Notes: generated by a model from the sequence alone, not told the origin. A stretch of DNA of 64,000 bases from Monosporascus cannonballus (GCA_004154925.1 QJNS01000021.1:434001-498000), one strand, 5' to 3'. Numbered from the stretch's first letter, positions 38,851 to 51,249 are shown. Numbers and translations are program-made.

Positions 38851-39037
38851 TATTTATAACATCAAGGCGTCGAAGAATTGTTTTACAAAAAAAGCAAGGC
38901 CTTTTTTTCGGATTTTATTCTAATATCCGAGTTATTAGAGATCTGGTAAATAGACTATTCTGGTTGCTTACTAGTAAATATAATATTGGCAATATTACTC
39001 AAAGTTTAGCGGTATTACTAAATAAGAACTTATAAAG

Positions 39038-39433
39038 TATAATAGTTAAAAAATTTAACCAATTATTAAACCTTAATCGTATAAATTTATATTAATAGAA
39101 ATATTGTAGAAAATTATATAATAAATATAATAACGTATTATATTTCGTCATGCCAAATATGCTTTAAATAATAAATTATTATCATAAATTCGTATTATTT
39201 AAACTATGAAACCAATAAATAGATATATTTTGATTTCTGCTTACAGTATTTAAGCGGTTTAAACTCTGAAGTCCGTTAAACGTTTTAAATCTTTTTGCCG
39301 GCTTAATAGGCTGAAGGTATTTAGCGCCTTGAAACCTTTACGCTAATTACGTAATATCTTAGCGGGGATCGGATTTTATCTTTTTCGTGGGCTCGACCGT
39401 TCGTAAAGAAGCCAAGACCGTTAGGTCATAACA
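39038..39433 (-). repeat. 5' LTR of element B
   Basis: 396 bp, partner of 32,559-32,953. The outer end keeps the terminal CA (GGTCATAACA) while the inner TG is mutated. It is followed by ATAAC. Confidence 0.85.
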
Positions 39434-40997
39434 ATAACGATTAATAGCATATTATAATTATTCGAAATTTACCGAATATATATCGTTTTAAAAAATTATA
39501 TAAAATTAATTATTAAGGTTTACGCTGATATATTAAAACGTAGTGTTTTTATTTGCATTTAACACAATATAAATTACGTAAACGTTTTTATTACAAACGT
39601 TTATTAATTGTACCTTTTGATATTTAATTACTTTAATTATTAAGAAAAACTTAAAATAAAAGATTTATAAATATATATTAAAAAAGATTATATAAATTTA
39701 AATTTCGTCGCTAAAATATATAACAAATAATTTATAAAATGAGATTTATCAATATTTTCAATATGGATAATAATCGAAATATTTCATGTTTTACGTTAAA
39801 TTATTTTTATATATTAGTATTAAAATTAGACAATATTTAATTTCGAAAACCATTAAATTAAGAAGCGTTATTAAGGTAATAAACAAAACAAAACCTTAGT
39901 AAGATATTTAAAGAAAAAGGTGAAAAAAATATATATTGTTGATAGAAATATTGATAAAAATAAATGAGTTTAATTTAATGTTTATTCCAAAAAATCTGAA
40001 AAGCAAATTCAAAACGTTAGATAAGATTAATAGAAATTACGAACATTTTTATATTCGAAAGTCTTACAACCACTGATTGAACTCCGATTAAAATCAATTT
40101 TTAAAATTTAATATTGTTAACTTTTATAAAATTTATATAAATACTACAATGATGAGAAAGTATATTACCAAAATATAAATTACAAATCTAAAAAGTTACG
40201 AAGACCGATTTTTAAAATCTTAATAAAATATTATAATACCTAACAGTAAATTACGTTAACATTTAAACGTGAAGCTGAAAATAGAAAGCAGAAAAAAAGT
40301 ATATATGTAACTTATTATAGCTATTAATAATAAAACGAGCATAATAAATAGCTTTTTAAAAAACTATTAATTAAAAGAATATAAATAATATAATAATAAA
40401 ATTAAATATTATAAGTACAAATTTAGCAAAAAAGGTTTATTGTCTAATTAATCTTTTTAAATATTCTGAGTTTTATAAATATTAATAATATATATATTAA
40501 ATGTTTCAATATTTATCAAATATGTATAAATACAACAAATAAAACCAAATACGACCAGAATTATAGATAAATTTATATTACATTTTGCCGTACCCTAAAA
40601 ATAGTGGATTTCATATTAACTAAATTAAAAATAAAAAAAGTGAAGATTTAAGTAAATGGAATAATAATATAATAAAAATTATATAACTTACGATAACAGA
40701 TTAACGGGTAAAGATTACTAAATTAAATATTTCGGAATTTATAAAATAATATAAACAAAGAATAATTAATATCTTTATATATTTAAAAGATTTCGCGTCA
40801 ATATATTCCGACAACGTAGTAAGATCAACGTTTAAATTTATAAATATCAAATATATACTAAATTTAAATTCAAGGAAAATATTTTTAAAAAAAGAATTTC
40901 CGAAAAAAGCCTATAGATAAAATAAATACTTTACTTAAACCCGAACGTAAAACGTTTAATCTTATTTATGCTTAAGAAGAAAGATAATTTCTAACTG
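39434..40997. other. Unassigned AT-rich sequence
   Basis: The stretch between element B and pogo copy 1. No motif can be supported. It ends at the TA (40,998-40,999) used as target by the pogo element. Confidence 0.4.
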
Positions 40998-40999
40998 TA

Positions 41000-42932
41000 A
41001 GATAACCCCCTATCCGCGCTCCACCCCATCAACGCGCCACCCCACAACCGCATTACGCGTCGATTTCCTTACTGATTTCTTTCCCTATAAAAAACTTTTT
41101 ATTAACGCTTTAAAAAATTCAAAAAATTGTTATCTTTTTTATCAAAATCTGCGCTTTCGAACGATAGGCAGCTTTTAGCTTAATTCTGTACGGCGTAGGC
41201 GATTAACGAAATAATACGTAAAAGGTCCTTACGTTAAGCCTTTAAGAGCTACCAAGTTAACAAAAAATATATGTTACGCCGTATCCAAGGTATACGGACG
41301 AAAAAAGATTTCGATAAATGTCGTTAAAAGCTATTACGAATCCAAAAAGAAGTTTTAACCCGTTAAATTATCGTACAAAGTTAATTAAGATATACGCCAT
41401 TTTATTCGCGATTCCGCTTATACGCATAATACCTTCTAATTAATAATAATAACGTTGAACGCTTAAAAAAAGGTTAAATAGCCCGATTTTTGCGTTATCA
41501 TCCTAAAATCAGGATTTTCAAAAGCAGGTTTATCGATTATAAGCATCTAAAGGGCGCTTTTTCGGCTTTTATTAACGTTTTATTCGGGCGCTTTTTCCTA
41601 TCGGAAACTAAGGCTATTAAATAAAAAAACCGATTTAACGCGGACGAAACCGAAATAATAAAAAACATGGGCAAAAATTATTTCTTTTTTGGAGATGCCC
41701 TTAAGGAAAGTATTTTTTGAAGGATACGTTCAAAAGGGGCTAAATTATTATAATTGCTTGTATTAATGCTAACGGGCGTTCGTTATTACCTTTTCTAATT
41801 TTTAACAGCATTAACGTATAACAATAATAATTCCTTAATTCGGATAATAAAGCATATAAAGGTTAATATTTTATTACATTAAAAAACGGCTAATTAAATA
41901 ACCAAATCGTTTTAAAATGGTTTAGCGAAATTTTTATTCCCTATATTACACCAGAAGATCCGGACGAATGAAAATTATGTATAATTAACGGATACAAAAG
42001 CTATATTACCGAGAAATTTATGTAAATATGTTTTTCAAACAAAATATATATTATTTTCCTGCTTACCTATATTTTTTATATCTTTTAGCCTTTCAACGTA
42101 AATATATTTGTTATCTTAAAACGGAAGTACTGCTATTAATTTTGCGAACGTTATTACGGGCGGGCTTCCGAAGTTATAAATAAAACCGATTTTCTTTAGG
42201 CGTTCGCGAAAACCTGATAAAAGGTTATAATAACTTTGAAATATATCATAACAAATTGGAAAGTAATAGGATTGTATTATATTAATAAGGCGAAAATATT
42301 AAATAATAAGTACGTTAAGAAAAAGGGAGAAGATAGTAAATATACGTATCCGAAAATTAATTTCTACTTTAAAACGACCTGACGTTTTATCCTAAATAGC
42401 TGCTTTAAGTATTAAAATACTTAAATTATCTAGGGAATTAGCCCGGATCGAAAAAGCCCTAATATAGATTGATCTAATTTACGGAAATCCTACCGTACGC
42501 TTTTTGATCCGCAAATTCGCTAAAGCTTTTAACGATAAAACCGCTAAACTTTCCGTTATTAAGTTTTTTAATAGTTAAATAACTGCAGCTCTTAAAAAGG
42601 CGAAACCTCAAAAGCGTAAAAAAATGTAATCCGAGCCTAATAAGGGTTTCGTAAAGATGATTTCGGTTAGGAAGGTAAAAGTAGGGCGGAAAGCCCTTAC
42701 GAAAGGACGTGCTACCGTTATTAGGCAAAATCAATAGGAAAACGAGTTTTCCGGAAGCGACGAAAATAACAAGGTAAAAACGGATTGCATCGTTATACGT
42801 TTTACTTAATATGGAATTAATTGATAAAATGGTTATTAAGATATTATTATTTGAATAAAAAGGTTGTTGTAACGATGGCTTCAAAATTGGGTGGAGCGTT
42901 AATGGAGTGGAGCGCGAATGGGGGGGTTATTT
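41000..42932 (+). mobile_element. Pogo-like DNA transposon, copy 1, complete but RIP-inactivated
   Basis: A 1,933-bp element flanked by TA on both sides (40,998-40,999 and 42,933-42,934), the target duplication of Tc1/mariner-type elements. The terminal inverted repeats are about 46 bp: the left begins AGATAACCCCC and includes CGCGCTCCACCCCATC; the right, reversed, begins AAATAACCCCCCC. The termini are GC-rich and well preserved while the interior is mutated. It encodes a DDE transposase remnant. Confidence 0.9.
41150..42815 (+). pseudogene. DDE transposase remnant (HTH/CENPB, pogo type)
   Basis: The frame runs through many stops. The N-terminal HTH/CENPB-like part ends in ERLKKG-stop-IARFLRYHPKI, then RFIDYKHLKGAF. 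The catalytic domain begins with NADETEIIKNMGK, where the first catalytic Asp is kept. The second catalytic site reads IINGYKSY where the family has a D-G-x-x-S-H type motif, so Asp is now Asn and His is Tyr. Both are C-to-T or G-to-A changes. The C-terminus matches the intact frame at 63,543-64,000. It cannot be active. Confidence 0.85.
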
Positions 42933-43002
42933 TATGGCGATTATAAAGGGCTAAATCAGATAGCGATAAAAACTCGATTTTTTTTATTTTATATTTTAAC
43001 AG

Positions 43003-43208
43003 TGTAAGATAATGGATAGCTGTGAGCTGGGTTAGGTGATCCCCGACCAGTCGTAGAGCAGATTCCAAGAAGTAAGTGTATTAGGTTACTTCCATCTGGC
43101 GTTTCCCACTAGCTGCCAGATGGTGGATTTATACTAGTAAGTGGGTCGGTGGCTGATCGGTGGCTGGTCGGCTACCAGCCTTATTCTCATAGGAGCTGTA
43201 TTCTCACA
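43003..43208. repeat. Solo LTR, family F, unmutated, with target duplication
   Basis: 206 bp, TGTAAGATAATGG ... GCTGTATTCTCACA, flanked on both sides by AACAG (42,998-43,002 and 43,209-43,213). Base composition is normal (GC-richer than the surroundings). The same 206-bp sequence occurs in mutated form at 49,228-49,433 and 31,892-32,087, so this is an LTR left by recombination and not damaged by RIP. Confidence 0.85.
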
Positions 43209-43213
43209 AACAG

Positions 43214-45051
43214 CAATAGCTCGTTTAGCATTAATAAATATATATTCGAAAATCAAGGGTAAAAACAGGTTATTATTATATTAAAAATTGAAAACCACTT
43301 TTAATAAAACCACTTTTTCCGCCTGCATTACGCGTAATTGAAATATATAATTGTATTATTCGTTTTAGTAAAATATCAATTACATTTTAAATTTATATAT
43401 ATACGGTCTTAATGAAATTAATTATGTCAATATACTATACAGAAATAATATAACTAATTACTTAAATAATGAAACAAATATAAGAAATATTTGAGATACA
43501 TTTACGAACTGTTATTATAATATTAATTATTTGTTAAAATATTTAAAGATAAATCTTTCTAAGAAATATAAATTCTTTAAATTTCGAAATTAATATCGAT
43601 AAGTTAAAGATATACCGGAAACGGTTTAATATTGTTCAAACATAATTAAAGCCGAAATCTATTTATAAATTTAAGTGTTTTTAAAATTTGCGAAGTTTTA
43701 TCGAATGTTTATCGCCCATTATTTACGTATTATTACATTTAGTAGTAATTGATTTAAAGAGACAATATATTAAAATAACACAACAAATCTTTAATGATTT
43801 TTAAAGCTTAAAATAATAATATATATATTAAAAACCGTTTTTTAATCGGTAATTATTATCTGATATTAATATAATTTTAGAACGATCAAGGACGAAATAA
43901 GTATTTCAATAAAAGTTATATTAAAAATATTATCGTAAAAGCGTGAAATATATTAATACCTATTTATATATTAATTGCAAAAGCTTAACCAACCAAAAAA
44001 TAGGATTTACAATACTACAAAATTGTTAATGATTATAAAGTATTTAAAATATTAACGTTCATATTGCGAAAATACGGAGAGAAGGTTGTGAATATTTATC
44101 AATTATATAGTATTAAAAGGTATTGTAAATATAATAACGCGTAAGTTTAAAGAAAAATTAATCTGAGAAACTTATTTTTTTTTGAATATAATTTTAAAAT
44201 TTAATGCTAACCGGAGATCGTTAATTTAGTAAACGAGTTGTAGAAACGGTTAAATAATATATTGAGAAATATTATATACGAAAACGTAATTTTTTCGTTA
44301 CCAAAAAAGTTAAAATATAGAGACGATGTGTCGAAAATATACGAAATATAATCTGAAATATATAATGTCATTTAACGTATTATACAAACAAAGATTTCGT
44401 AAAAGCGGCGTAATGTTTACTTATTGAAAAACTTTCAAAGAATTACAACTGATAAAATTTTAAGTAATCATTATCAGCGCAAAAAAACCGGAAACCTTTT
44501 CTTCTAAGATTTCACAAACGTTTTCAAGAAAAAGAACCTAAAATATTAAATATTTACCGGACTTATAATTTGCGTATAATAATATAAATATGAATTATAA
44601 GAGTAATATAATTAATGGTTAAATAATAATAATTATAAATTTTAACCATATTATACTTATATTCCGAAAACCTAGAAAAAGGAAACCGTTATTAATATGG
44701 TTATTTATAATTAATACGTTTTAGGTCTTTTTAATAAAACAAATTATTTAACAATAAAGCGGCATTATAATTCAAACGTTTTTTTAAAGATATTTTTCGA
44801 TTAAATTCCGAAATTACGAATTAGAATTTTCAATACTATAAAAAGACACGAATAATTAAACGGCAAACCGGAAGAAGAAAATGATTTTTAGATTTTAATA
44901 AAGTTTTTTATTATTAAAATAAATTTGTATTTCGTTATAAAAACTTTGAGGGACGTATTTAATTAATCAATATAGTAATCATCCGAAAACGAAATATATT
45001 GAATATATTTAAATGTCAAAATTAAAATTTAAAGAGTTTTATTAACAAAGT
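43214..45051. other. Unassigned AT-rich sequence
   Basis: Probably the interior of an old + strand Ty3 element, because integrase sequence of that strand follows at 45,880. No specific domain can be supported here. Confidence 0.35.
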
Positions 45052-45056
45052 ATAAC

Positions 45057-45180
45057 TGTCACAGTCCTAAGTGGCACCATGTAGATATATAGAGCAGAAC
45101 AAGGCGGTTAGAGCTCGACCTCACAACGTTCCACTTTTAGTGGTGTAATGGCTAGACTTTTGTTCTTCTGTGCCGTAACA
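45057..45180. repeat. Solo LTR, family G, unmutated, with target duplication
   Basis: A 124-bp segment, TGTCACAGTCC ... TGTGCCGTAACA, with TG/CA ends and identical flanks ATAAC (45,052-45,056 and 45,181-45,185). It is GC-rich against a strongly AT-rich background. No second copy is seen in the window. Confidence 0.75.
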
Positions 45181-45282
45181 ATAACGAAGAATATCCGAAA
45201 ACATATTCAACAATATTTAAAATATTAAGGCATATTAAAATTATTTAATGAATTATATAAATAATTATAACATTTATTATTA

Positions 45283-45372
45283 TTTAAATAACATTTTTAA
45301 AAATTGTTGTTAAACTTTATTATAAAATTTAAATAACATTTTTAAAAATTGTTGTTAAACTTTATTATAAAA
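45283..45372. repeat. Perfect tandem duplication, 45-bp unit
   Basis: Two identical head-to-tail copies of a 45-bp unit beginning TTTAAATAACATTTTTAAAA. The complete identity in a mutated region shows that the duplication arose after RIP, or was too short to be recognised by it. Confidence 0.9.
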
Positions 45373-45879
45373 TTTTTGAAAGGTTTATACTTAAATAAGT
45401 TAAAATATTACGTTATTTTAATAATCGTTCACCTTTTTACAAAATTATATTTATTTATTTTTACAATGAAAATTTTAATTATAATTAATTAGCCCGATTA
45501 CTTAACGATAAAATAAAAACGCAGAATTGCCATACCGAAAAGTATTATTAACAACAAAAACAAATCATCAATAAACTAATTTTAAGCAAAATCTTATAAA
45601 AATACGAAAACTAAAATGGCCAATATGAACGGTTTATTATCTGCAAATTAATAAGCAAACAAAATGTACCTATTAAATTTTAAAATATTACTTTCGTAAT
45701 TACGTTAATAAATATGAAATTAATCAAATAATACTATTACGAAGTGCAAAGTGTGCGTATATTAATATTCAAAATATATTTACCGGTCACGTTTCATTCG
45801 AAGCCCTATATAAATATTATTTAAAAATATTAAAATGTTTTATAAAATATTTAAAACAATATATATAAAAAGTAAAAGA

Positions 45880-46170
45880 CGTTTTAAGAAATTAACAGTT
45901 ATCCGTGAAAAGATATACGAACGTTAAAAGAAAATTACGGTAATCCAAAAGAAATATTATGATTAACGCTATATACTTATGGAATTCTAAGCCAGATAAT
46001 AGGTAGGTTTATCGATTAAAAACTTCAAGTTCAAAAATAAAATGTTCGCATTTACTTATATCCGGGTTGCGATTAAAAAGCGAATGGGTTCCTACGCGTA
46101 CAGAAAAATTCTTTCTATTAAATACCAACGGATACATAATATATTCCCGGTATCTTTGCTAGAACCATGG
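45880..46170 (+). pseudogene. Integrase C-terminus of a Ty3-type element
   Basis: The plus strand reads, with one stop, KKYYD (tail of the integrase core), then KNFKFKNK, then KKRMGSYAYRKIL and RIHNIFPVSLLEPWHD. The last block is the typical IHPVFHVSLLEP sequence at the end of Ty3 integrases. The rest of the element upstream is too degraded to read. Confidence 0.8.
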
Positions 46171-46425
46171 CACGATCGGAGAACATATGACGGCAGAGGG
46201 CGGGCACGCTTGTTAGTCTTACTGGGTGTAAGGCCTGGAAAGAATTCTGAATCATCCTATTCCTTACGAAGGGCAGGGCCGAGGTTACCTCAGCTAGCTC
46301 AGGCCTCTGCTGGCTCGTTTCTATTTTTGATATACATTTATGTACTATGCCAAGGCGTTAACATTAACTAATTAAATAGCGTATCCCCGTAACGAGCTAA
46401 CGAGGCCTAAGTTGGAATTACGCAA
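46171..46425. other. GC-rich island, probable 3' LTR of the preceding element
   Basis: Directly after the integrase end, a stretch of about 250 bp has normal base composition (landmark TGACGGCAGAGGGCGGGCAC). Position argues for a 3' LTR, but I find no second copy and the right boundary is unclear. Confidence 0.4.
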
Positions 46426-47061
46426 AAACGTTTTTGTTTAATATTTTGCTTAATAAAATAATTAAATTCTTTCATTTATATAATTAATTTAAATCGAATA
46501 ATGGTAATATATATATATATTCAATCTAAATTAATACGCGCATAAAGGTTTTGTCGAAAATTTTAAATAATTATTAAAATTAATATATTTAAGTTAATAT
46601 CCGGCAAAATTATTAATAATAAAGTTTGTATAATTATAATAATACAAATACCGCATATATTATCTCTCTATATACCGTTTAGAGGTAATTTAATATAAAA
46701 TAGCCCGTTTAATTATATTTTTATTCATACTAAGTATTATTATTATTTTTTATTTATAAAATATTAAATATAATAAATTCGAAATATTTTTTCAATTATA
46801 ATATCATTAGTTTAAGTTCGATACGTTTAATATTTTATATACGCGTTAAATATACATCAATATATATTGGACTTTTATCGAATTTTTAAAAAGAATTAAA
46901 ATTAATACAGTTAAACTTATAGTTAAAAAATAGGCGACTGTAATGTTTTTATGGCTACGACAGCATAATTATCATTTGCATTATCGTATACCGAGTTTCT
47001 TTAATATATTTCGTATGAAAAAACCCGTTTAACAATTCTTTGGCTATACGAGCTATTATTT

Positions 47062-47244
47062 TTACGTTACGGTCATAAAAAGATTAAAATTAACCAAATC
47101 CGAAACGCTTTTATAACTATATCTAGGAATTCGGAGTTTTTTTAACTCCGGAAAAGTGGGTCTATCCCTATTCGAGGTGGCAAAGATGGCAAAAGAATTC
47201 GTAAGACTTCCAAAAGTCTTCCAAAGTCTTCCAAAGCTTTCCAT
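47062..47244. repeat. Short tandem repeat CTTCCAAAG
   Basis: At about 47,207-47,243 the unit CTTCCAAA(A)GT is repeated three to four times. A GC-richer patch surrounds it (TTCGGAGTTTTTTTAACTCCGG, an inverted repeat, at about 47,130). An open minus-strand frame here is only a by-product of the repeat. Confidence 0.5.
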
Positions 47245-47284
47245 TTGATTAATAATGAAAAATACTAATTAATAATGAAATGAT

Positions 47285-47480
47285 AAAGCTTAATAAGCCA
47301 TTTTTCACATATATATAGCCCTGAATTTCCCCAGCTGTTGTTGGGCTGATATAGCTTTAATATAGTTAACTCTAACTTCTGTGACATACCTTGAGTCTCT
47401 CCTGAACGTTTTCCCATACAAATCTTTACAGGGTAGCCTCACCTTCTGTCTCAATTCTTAGACTATAACGTAATTACCAT
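47285..47480. other. GC-richer island, unassigned
   Basis: About 200 bp of nearly normal composition (CCCCAGCTGTTGTTGGGCTG, and CTGTGACATACCTTGAGTCTC) in mutated surroundings. It could be another short unmutated LTR or a non-repeated relic. No coding content is recognised. Confidence 0.35.
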
Positions 47481-49227
47481 GATTCGTACCGGTAAAAATA
47501 TAATTAAACGGGTTTTTCCGATATCGAATTACGTTTAAAAAACTTATAGCGATATATTATATATAGTAATTACGTTATTTCAATTATAAGGGTGTTCCGG
47601 ATTAAAAATAATATTAATTAGGAAATTTTACCTTTTTTTTGTATATTTTAGCAACATTCATCCCTATTTAAAATTTTATATACCGTTAATAAGCCTTTTT
47701 AAAACTTGATATAAATATAATATTTCTCAGTTTTTAATTATTCTTCTTAATACTTTATTTATGAATATTAAAAAACAATTTAAAAAGTTTTATTTAAGGA
47801 GGTATTAATTAGGATTAAAAAATATTTTTTATTATCTGGTCTTATTTTGGAATTTTTGTTATTTTTGTAAGTTTTTTACAAGTTAAGTTAACGTAATACT
47901 AAAAGTTACTTAGCTATAGTTACGCCGCACGCGCAACCACAACTTCTAAAATAGGGCCTGATTTTAATAAGGCAAGGACCACGTAATCAGAGTTCAGTTT
48001 GTTACTGGTCGAAAATAGGGCGCCATTTCTAAAGCGCTTAATATACTGAGGCTTAAAAACTGCCTTGCTGGGTAAAGGTGTTTTCTAAGTATAATTATTA
48101 ATAAGTATTAAAATTTCGTCGAAACGGCGGAAAACGGGTCGAAAATATTCTTAAATAAAAAACGTAACAGCATAACGTTTTTTGAAAATTTTCTTACTTA
48201 TAAAAATAGCTTAAAACTGCGTTTAATTAAAAATTAATCGCAAAATAATAAAACGAAAACCGGAATATTTACAAAAATAGCTGAAATTTATAAACTTACA
48301 AAATGACGTTAAAATTAAACTTTTGTAATTATAACGAACGATAGGAAATTTATTTCCGATATACCAAAAATACGATTTTTTAATAACAATTATTTCGAAA
48401 ACGAATTCGGCCATGCAAAAAAAAACGTCGAATCGATAACCGATTTTAAATACGTTATTACGTTCGTATTAAGTACTCGTAATACGACTCTCTTTAAGTT
48501 CGTCGATTAACTTCCAATTATTCGTACTAAATTAAAAAACCGTTGAAATCGTATTTTTTAAAAATAACCGAGATTTAAACGAAACTTAAACAGTAATATT
48601 AATAATATTAAATATAACTCATTACCGTATAAAAGTATTTTTATAATAATTAATTACGATATAGTTTAACAAATTTGGAACATAAACGTAAACCGTACAG
48701 TAATCGAAATAACGTTACGCTGCATAAATATAATACGATTTATTGCTGCTCGTTATAGAATTAAGATCAGATTTATTATCAGCGTTAAAAGAGTAACGTT
48801 TAAAAAATCCTAATTATTGTAAATATTAAAATAGCATTTTTTGTAAAGTTTGCTACGAAAAGAAATATCATAAATAGATATAGAACGAATATTATACGTA
48901 ACACAAACGAAGAAATACTATAAAATAAATGCAAAAAAAGATTAAACAAAATAACTACAAAAAAGAAATAAAACTAAAAACGCCAAAAGGAAAAGGAAAG
49001 TAAATAAAATAAGGTTTAAAAACAAACTAAACTAAAAGGTTAAACAGGATATAATTAATTAGGTGTAGCATATATTAATTATTATAGTAATTATTTATAA
49101 TATAATATAACTTATATACTTATAAACAAAGCATTTTCGACAAATATAAGTAACCAAATTTATAAATACGTTATATCAAATAAATAATAATGTTATTAAA
49201 ACCTAATAATTTTATAACAACAATAAT
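47481..49227. other. Unassigned AT-rich sequence
   Basis: A patch at 47,920-48,090 is GC-richer (GCCGCACGCGCAACCACAAC). A plus-strand frame at 48,660-48,800 faintly recalls a DDE transposase, but nothing diagnostic survives. Confidence 0.3.
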
Positions 49228-49433
49228 TATAAAAATATAATCTTTATAAGGTTGCGACTAATAACTAACTAACCGCCGACTAACCTATTAATATTAATTT
49301 ACAATGTGGCATCTAGTAGAAAATGCTAGACGGAAATAACCTAATATACTTCCTTTTTGAAATATGTTTTATAACCGGTCGGAGATTATCTTATCTTAGT
49401 TTATAATTATATATTATTTTACATACTTGAATT
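49228..49433 (-). repeat. RIP-mutated copy of LTR family F
   Basis: Exactly 206 bp, aligning base for base with the reverse complement of 43,003-43,208. The terminal 17 bases, TGTGAGAATACAGCTCC in the intact copy, read TATAAAAATATAATCTT here: seven changes, all transitions. No target duplication is visible. The copy lies within a + strand Ty3 remnant ending at about 50,100. Confidence 0.8.
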
Positions 49434-49959
49434 AAACGTTAAATATATATTTGAGTTATTTTTCGATTATAAATTAAATCATTAGATTAAAAAGTTCCCT
49501 GTAGCACAAATAATTTATAGTTTTAAATATAACGAAAATATTATGTTTGTTTTAATAAATATATGTTTCGTTTTTTATTCGAAATTTAAAAAAGATATAT
49601 AGTAAACTTATTAATATTACAGTATACATAACAGTAAAATAATCTATATAATTTATTAAAATTTAACCTAAAATTAAATTTTGTACAGCTCTAAATAATT
49701 TCGTATTAAAATTAAAAAATAATTAAAAAATTAACTTCTAAAGAAATTTATTTTGCTTTAAAACATATTTCAATAAAACACCCTAATAAAAAACCTAATT
49801 GTAAATATATTGGTTTATATAACATCGTCGAAACATTTTCTCTGAATATTTACCGATTAATAAAAATTTTAAAATTACATTTTATTTACTTCTTTATATT
49901 TCATATATATATCAACAGCAGATATTACCTAGCTCTACAGAAAATTCAAGGATATAAAA

Positions 49960-50100
49960 ATAAAAGATAAATCTTTATGTCAAATAGAAAATATTTTCGA
50001 TATACGAAAAGGAAAAAAACTTATACAGTACGTAATTAAATTAAAAAATATCTAGAGTCCGAAAATACCTAGGAATTCGCGAAAAGTCATATATATACTG
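49960..50100 (+). pseudogene. Chromodomain remnant of a chromovirus
   Basis: The plus strand reads ENIFDIRKGKKLIQYVIKLK followed by a stop and SRVRKYLGIREK, in line with the chromodomain core (R-K-G-K-x-x-Y-x-V-K-W-K-G-Y, then S-x-x-T-W-E-P-R). Trp and Glu positions are changed or stopped. A purine tract and a TG-starting LTR follow directly, as expected at the end of such an element. Confidence 0.6.
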
Positions 50101-50113
50101 AAGTGGGGCAGGG
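50101..50113 (+). other. Polypurine tract
   Basis: AAGTGGGGCAGGG lies immediately before an LTR start (TGTTACGCCC). This is the usual site for plus-strand priming in LTR retrotransposons. Confidence 0.65.
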
Positions 50114-50434
50114 TGTTACGCCCATAATCAGCCTCGGCTGATCAGAAAACCTAAACCTTACATGTATATTGAGGAGTTCTTTTTCGCCATAGGTTCAACT
50201 CTAACAACCCAACCATCACGATTACCACTTATCATGTTTTTCAGAGCTTTAGTTATCAAGGTTCAATATCATTAATACAGTCGGATTAAGTTCTTTATTT
50301 CGGCAATCCCTTTCTGCATTGTAGCATAGCTTGTTTATCGGCGCTGATTAGAACTAACTCTCTTTACTCTAATTCCATAATTAACGCCTATTAAGTAATT
50401 TTAACTAGAAGCGGCGAACTTACTAATAATTACA
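50114..50434 (+). repeat. 3' LTR following the chromodomain remnant
   Basis: Begins TGTTACGCCCATAATCAGCC, with the near-palindrome CAGCCTCGGCTG. It is GC-richer than its surroundings. The right end is provisional (ATAATTACA at 50,434). The matching 5' LTR is not recognised upstream. Confidence 0.55.
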
Positions 50435-51249
50435 TCCCCCTTCACGTTTTTCGATAATAACAAAAAAGCATTAATAAATTTTTGCTGCCTGTTAATTAAA
50501 AGTTAAATATAAGAACGCGGCGGCAAAATATATTTTCTTTTTTTTTAAATCGTTTAAATCCTTAATTTTACATCAAGTTATTATAAACGTTTTCTTACGA
50601 AAAATCTACTTTTAACGACGTAAATGCTATGGAGAAATCATGGTCTTTAAAAGCAGAAATTCAGCTTTTTCTTCACTTTTAACCTTTTTTTACAATATAT
50701 ACATTATTAAAATGAAAAATAGAAGAACCGTAATACAAAAGATAAACGTACTAGCTTAAAGCTTTATTTTACGAAATTTATAATACACGAAATTTTCATT
50801 TATATGGAAGTTATAACACGTCTTAGCGTTTATATTAATGTAAATAAAACTGTAAACGTCAATATAAACAAAATAACGAAATATCTTTATCCAAATTTTA
50901 TTAACGAAAAAATTACACCTTTAAGCGATTAACGTAAATATATATATTTTACATAATTTAAAACTATTACGCTGTATAATTTGCAATAATAGAAAAATTA
51001 CTTGTTAAAAACAATCGATAAACAAATAAATAGTTGAAAATAAAGATTTAAAGGGAAAAGGTCTTAAAAGAGCTTATTGCTTAAAAAATTAAAAAGATAC
51101 GAGGAATAATGTGTTAAATGTTTTCGAGTTTTAAAGAAAGTGACGCAATATATGCTAATCTAACGAAAACGGTTCGCCTGTTTTCGATTAACGGTTAAAT
51201 ACGATTAATTTAGTTGCGATTTATTGATATCTAATAAATACGGTTCGAT

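Larger units (their letters stand above)
32559..39433 (-). mobile_element. Ty3-type LTR retrotransposon B, RIP-inactivated
   Basis: A 6,875-bp element with direct LTRs of 395 bp (32,559-32,953) and 396 bp (39,038-39,433). The flanking 5-mers ATAAA and ATAAC agree at 4 of 5 bases. Minus orientation is shown by gag remnants near 38.3-38.8 kb, a pol fragment at 37.5-37.7 kb and RT at 35.6-36.2 kb, all reading leftward. Between pol and the left (3') LTR is a plus-strand coiled-coil frame. The same family recurs at 51.2-52.6 kb and 53.9-56.7 kb. Confidence 0.85.

Noticed and set aside
42474..42884. 136-codon minus-strand frame
   Set aside because: It is opposite the mutated transposase C-terminus that reads on the plus strand and matches 63,543-64,000.
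31892..49433. One 17-kb element bounded by the two mutated family-F LTRs
   Set aside because: Orientation agrees, but the outer 5-mers do not match and several unrelated elements lie between them. Separate insertions are as likely.
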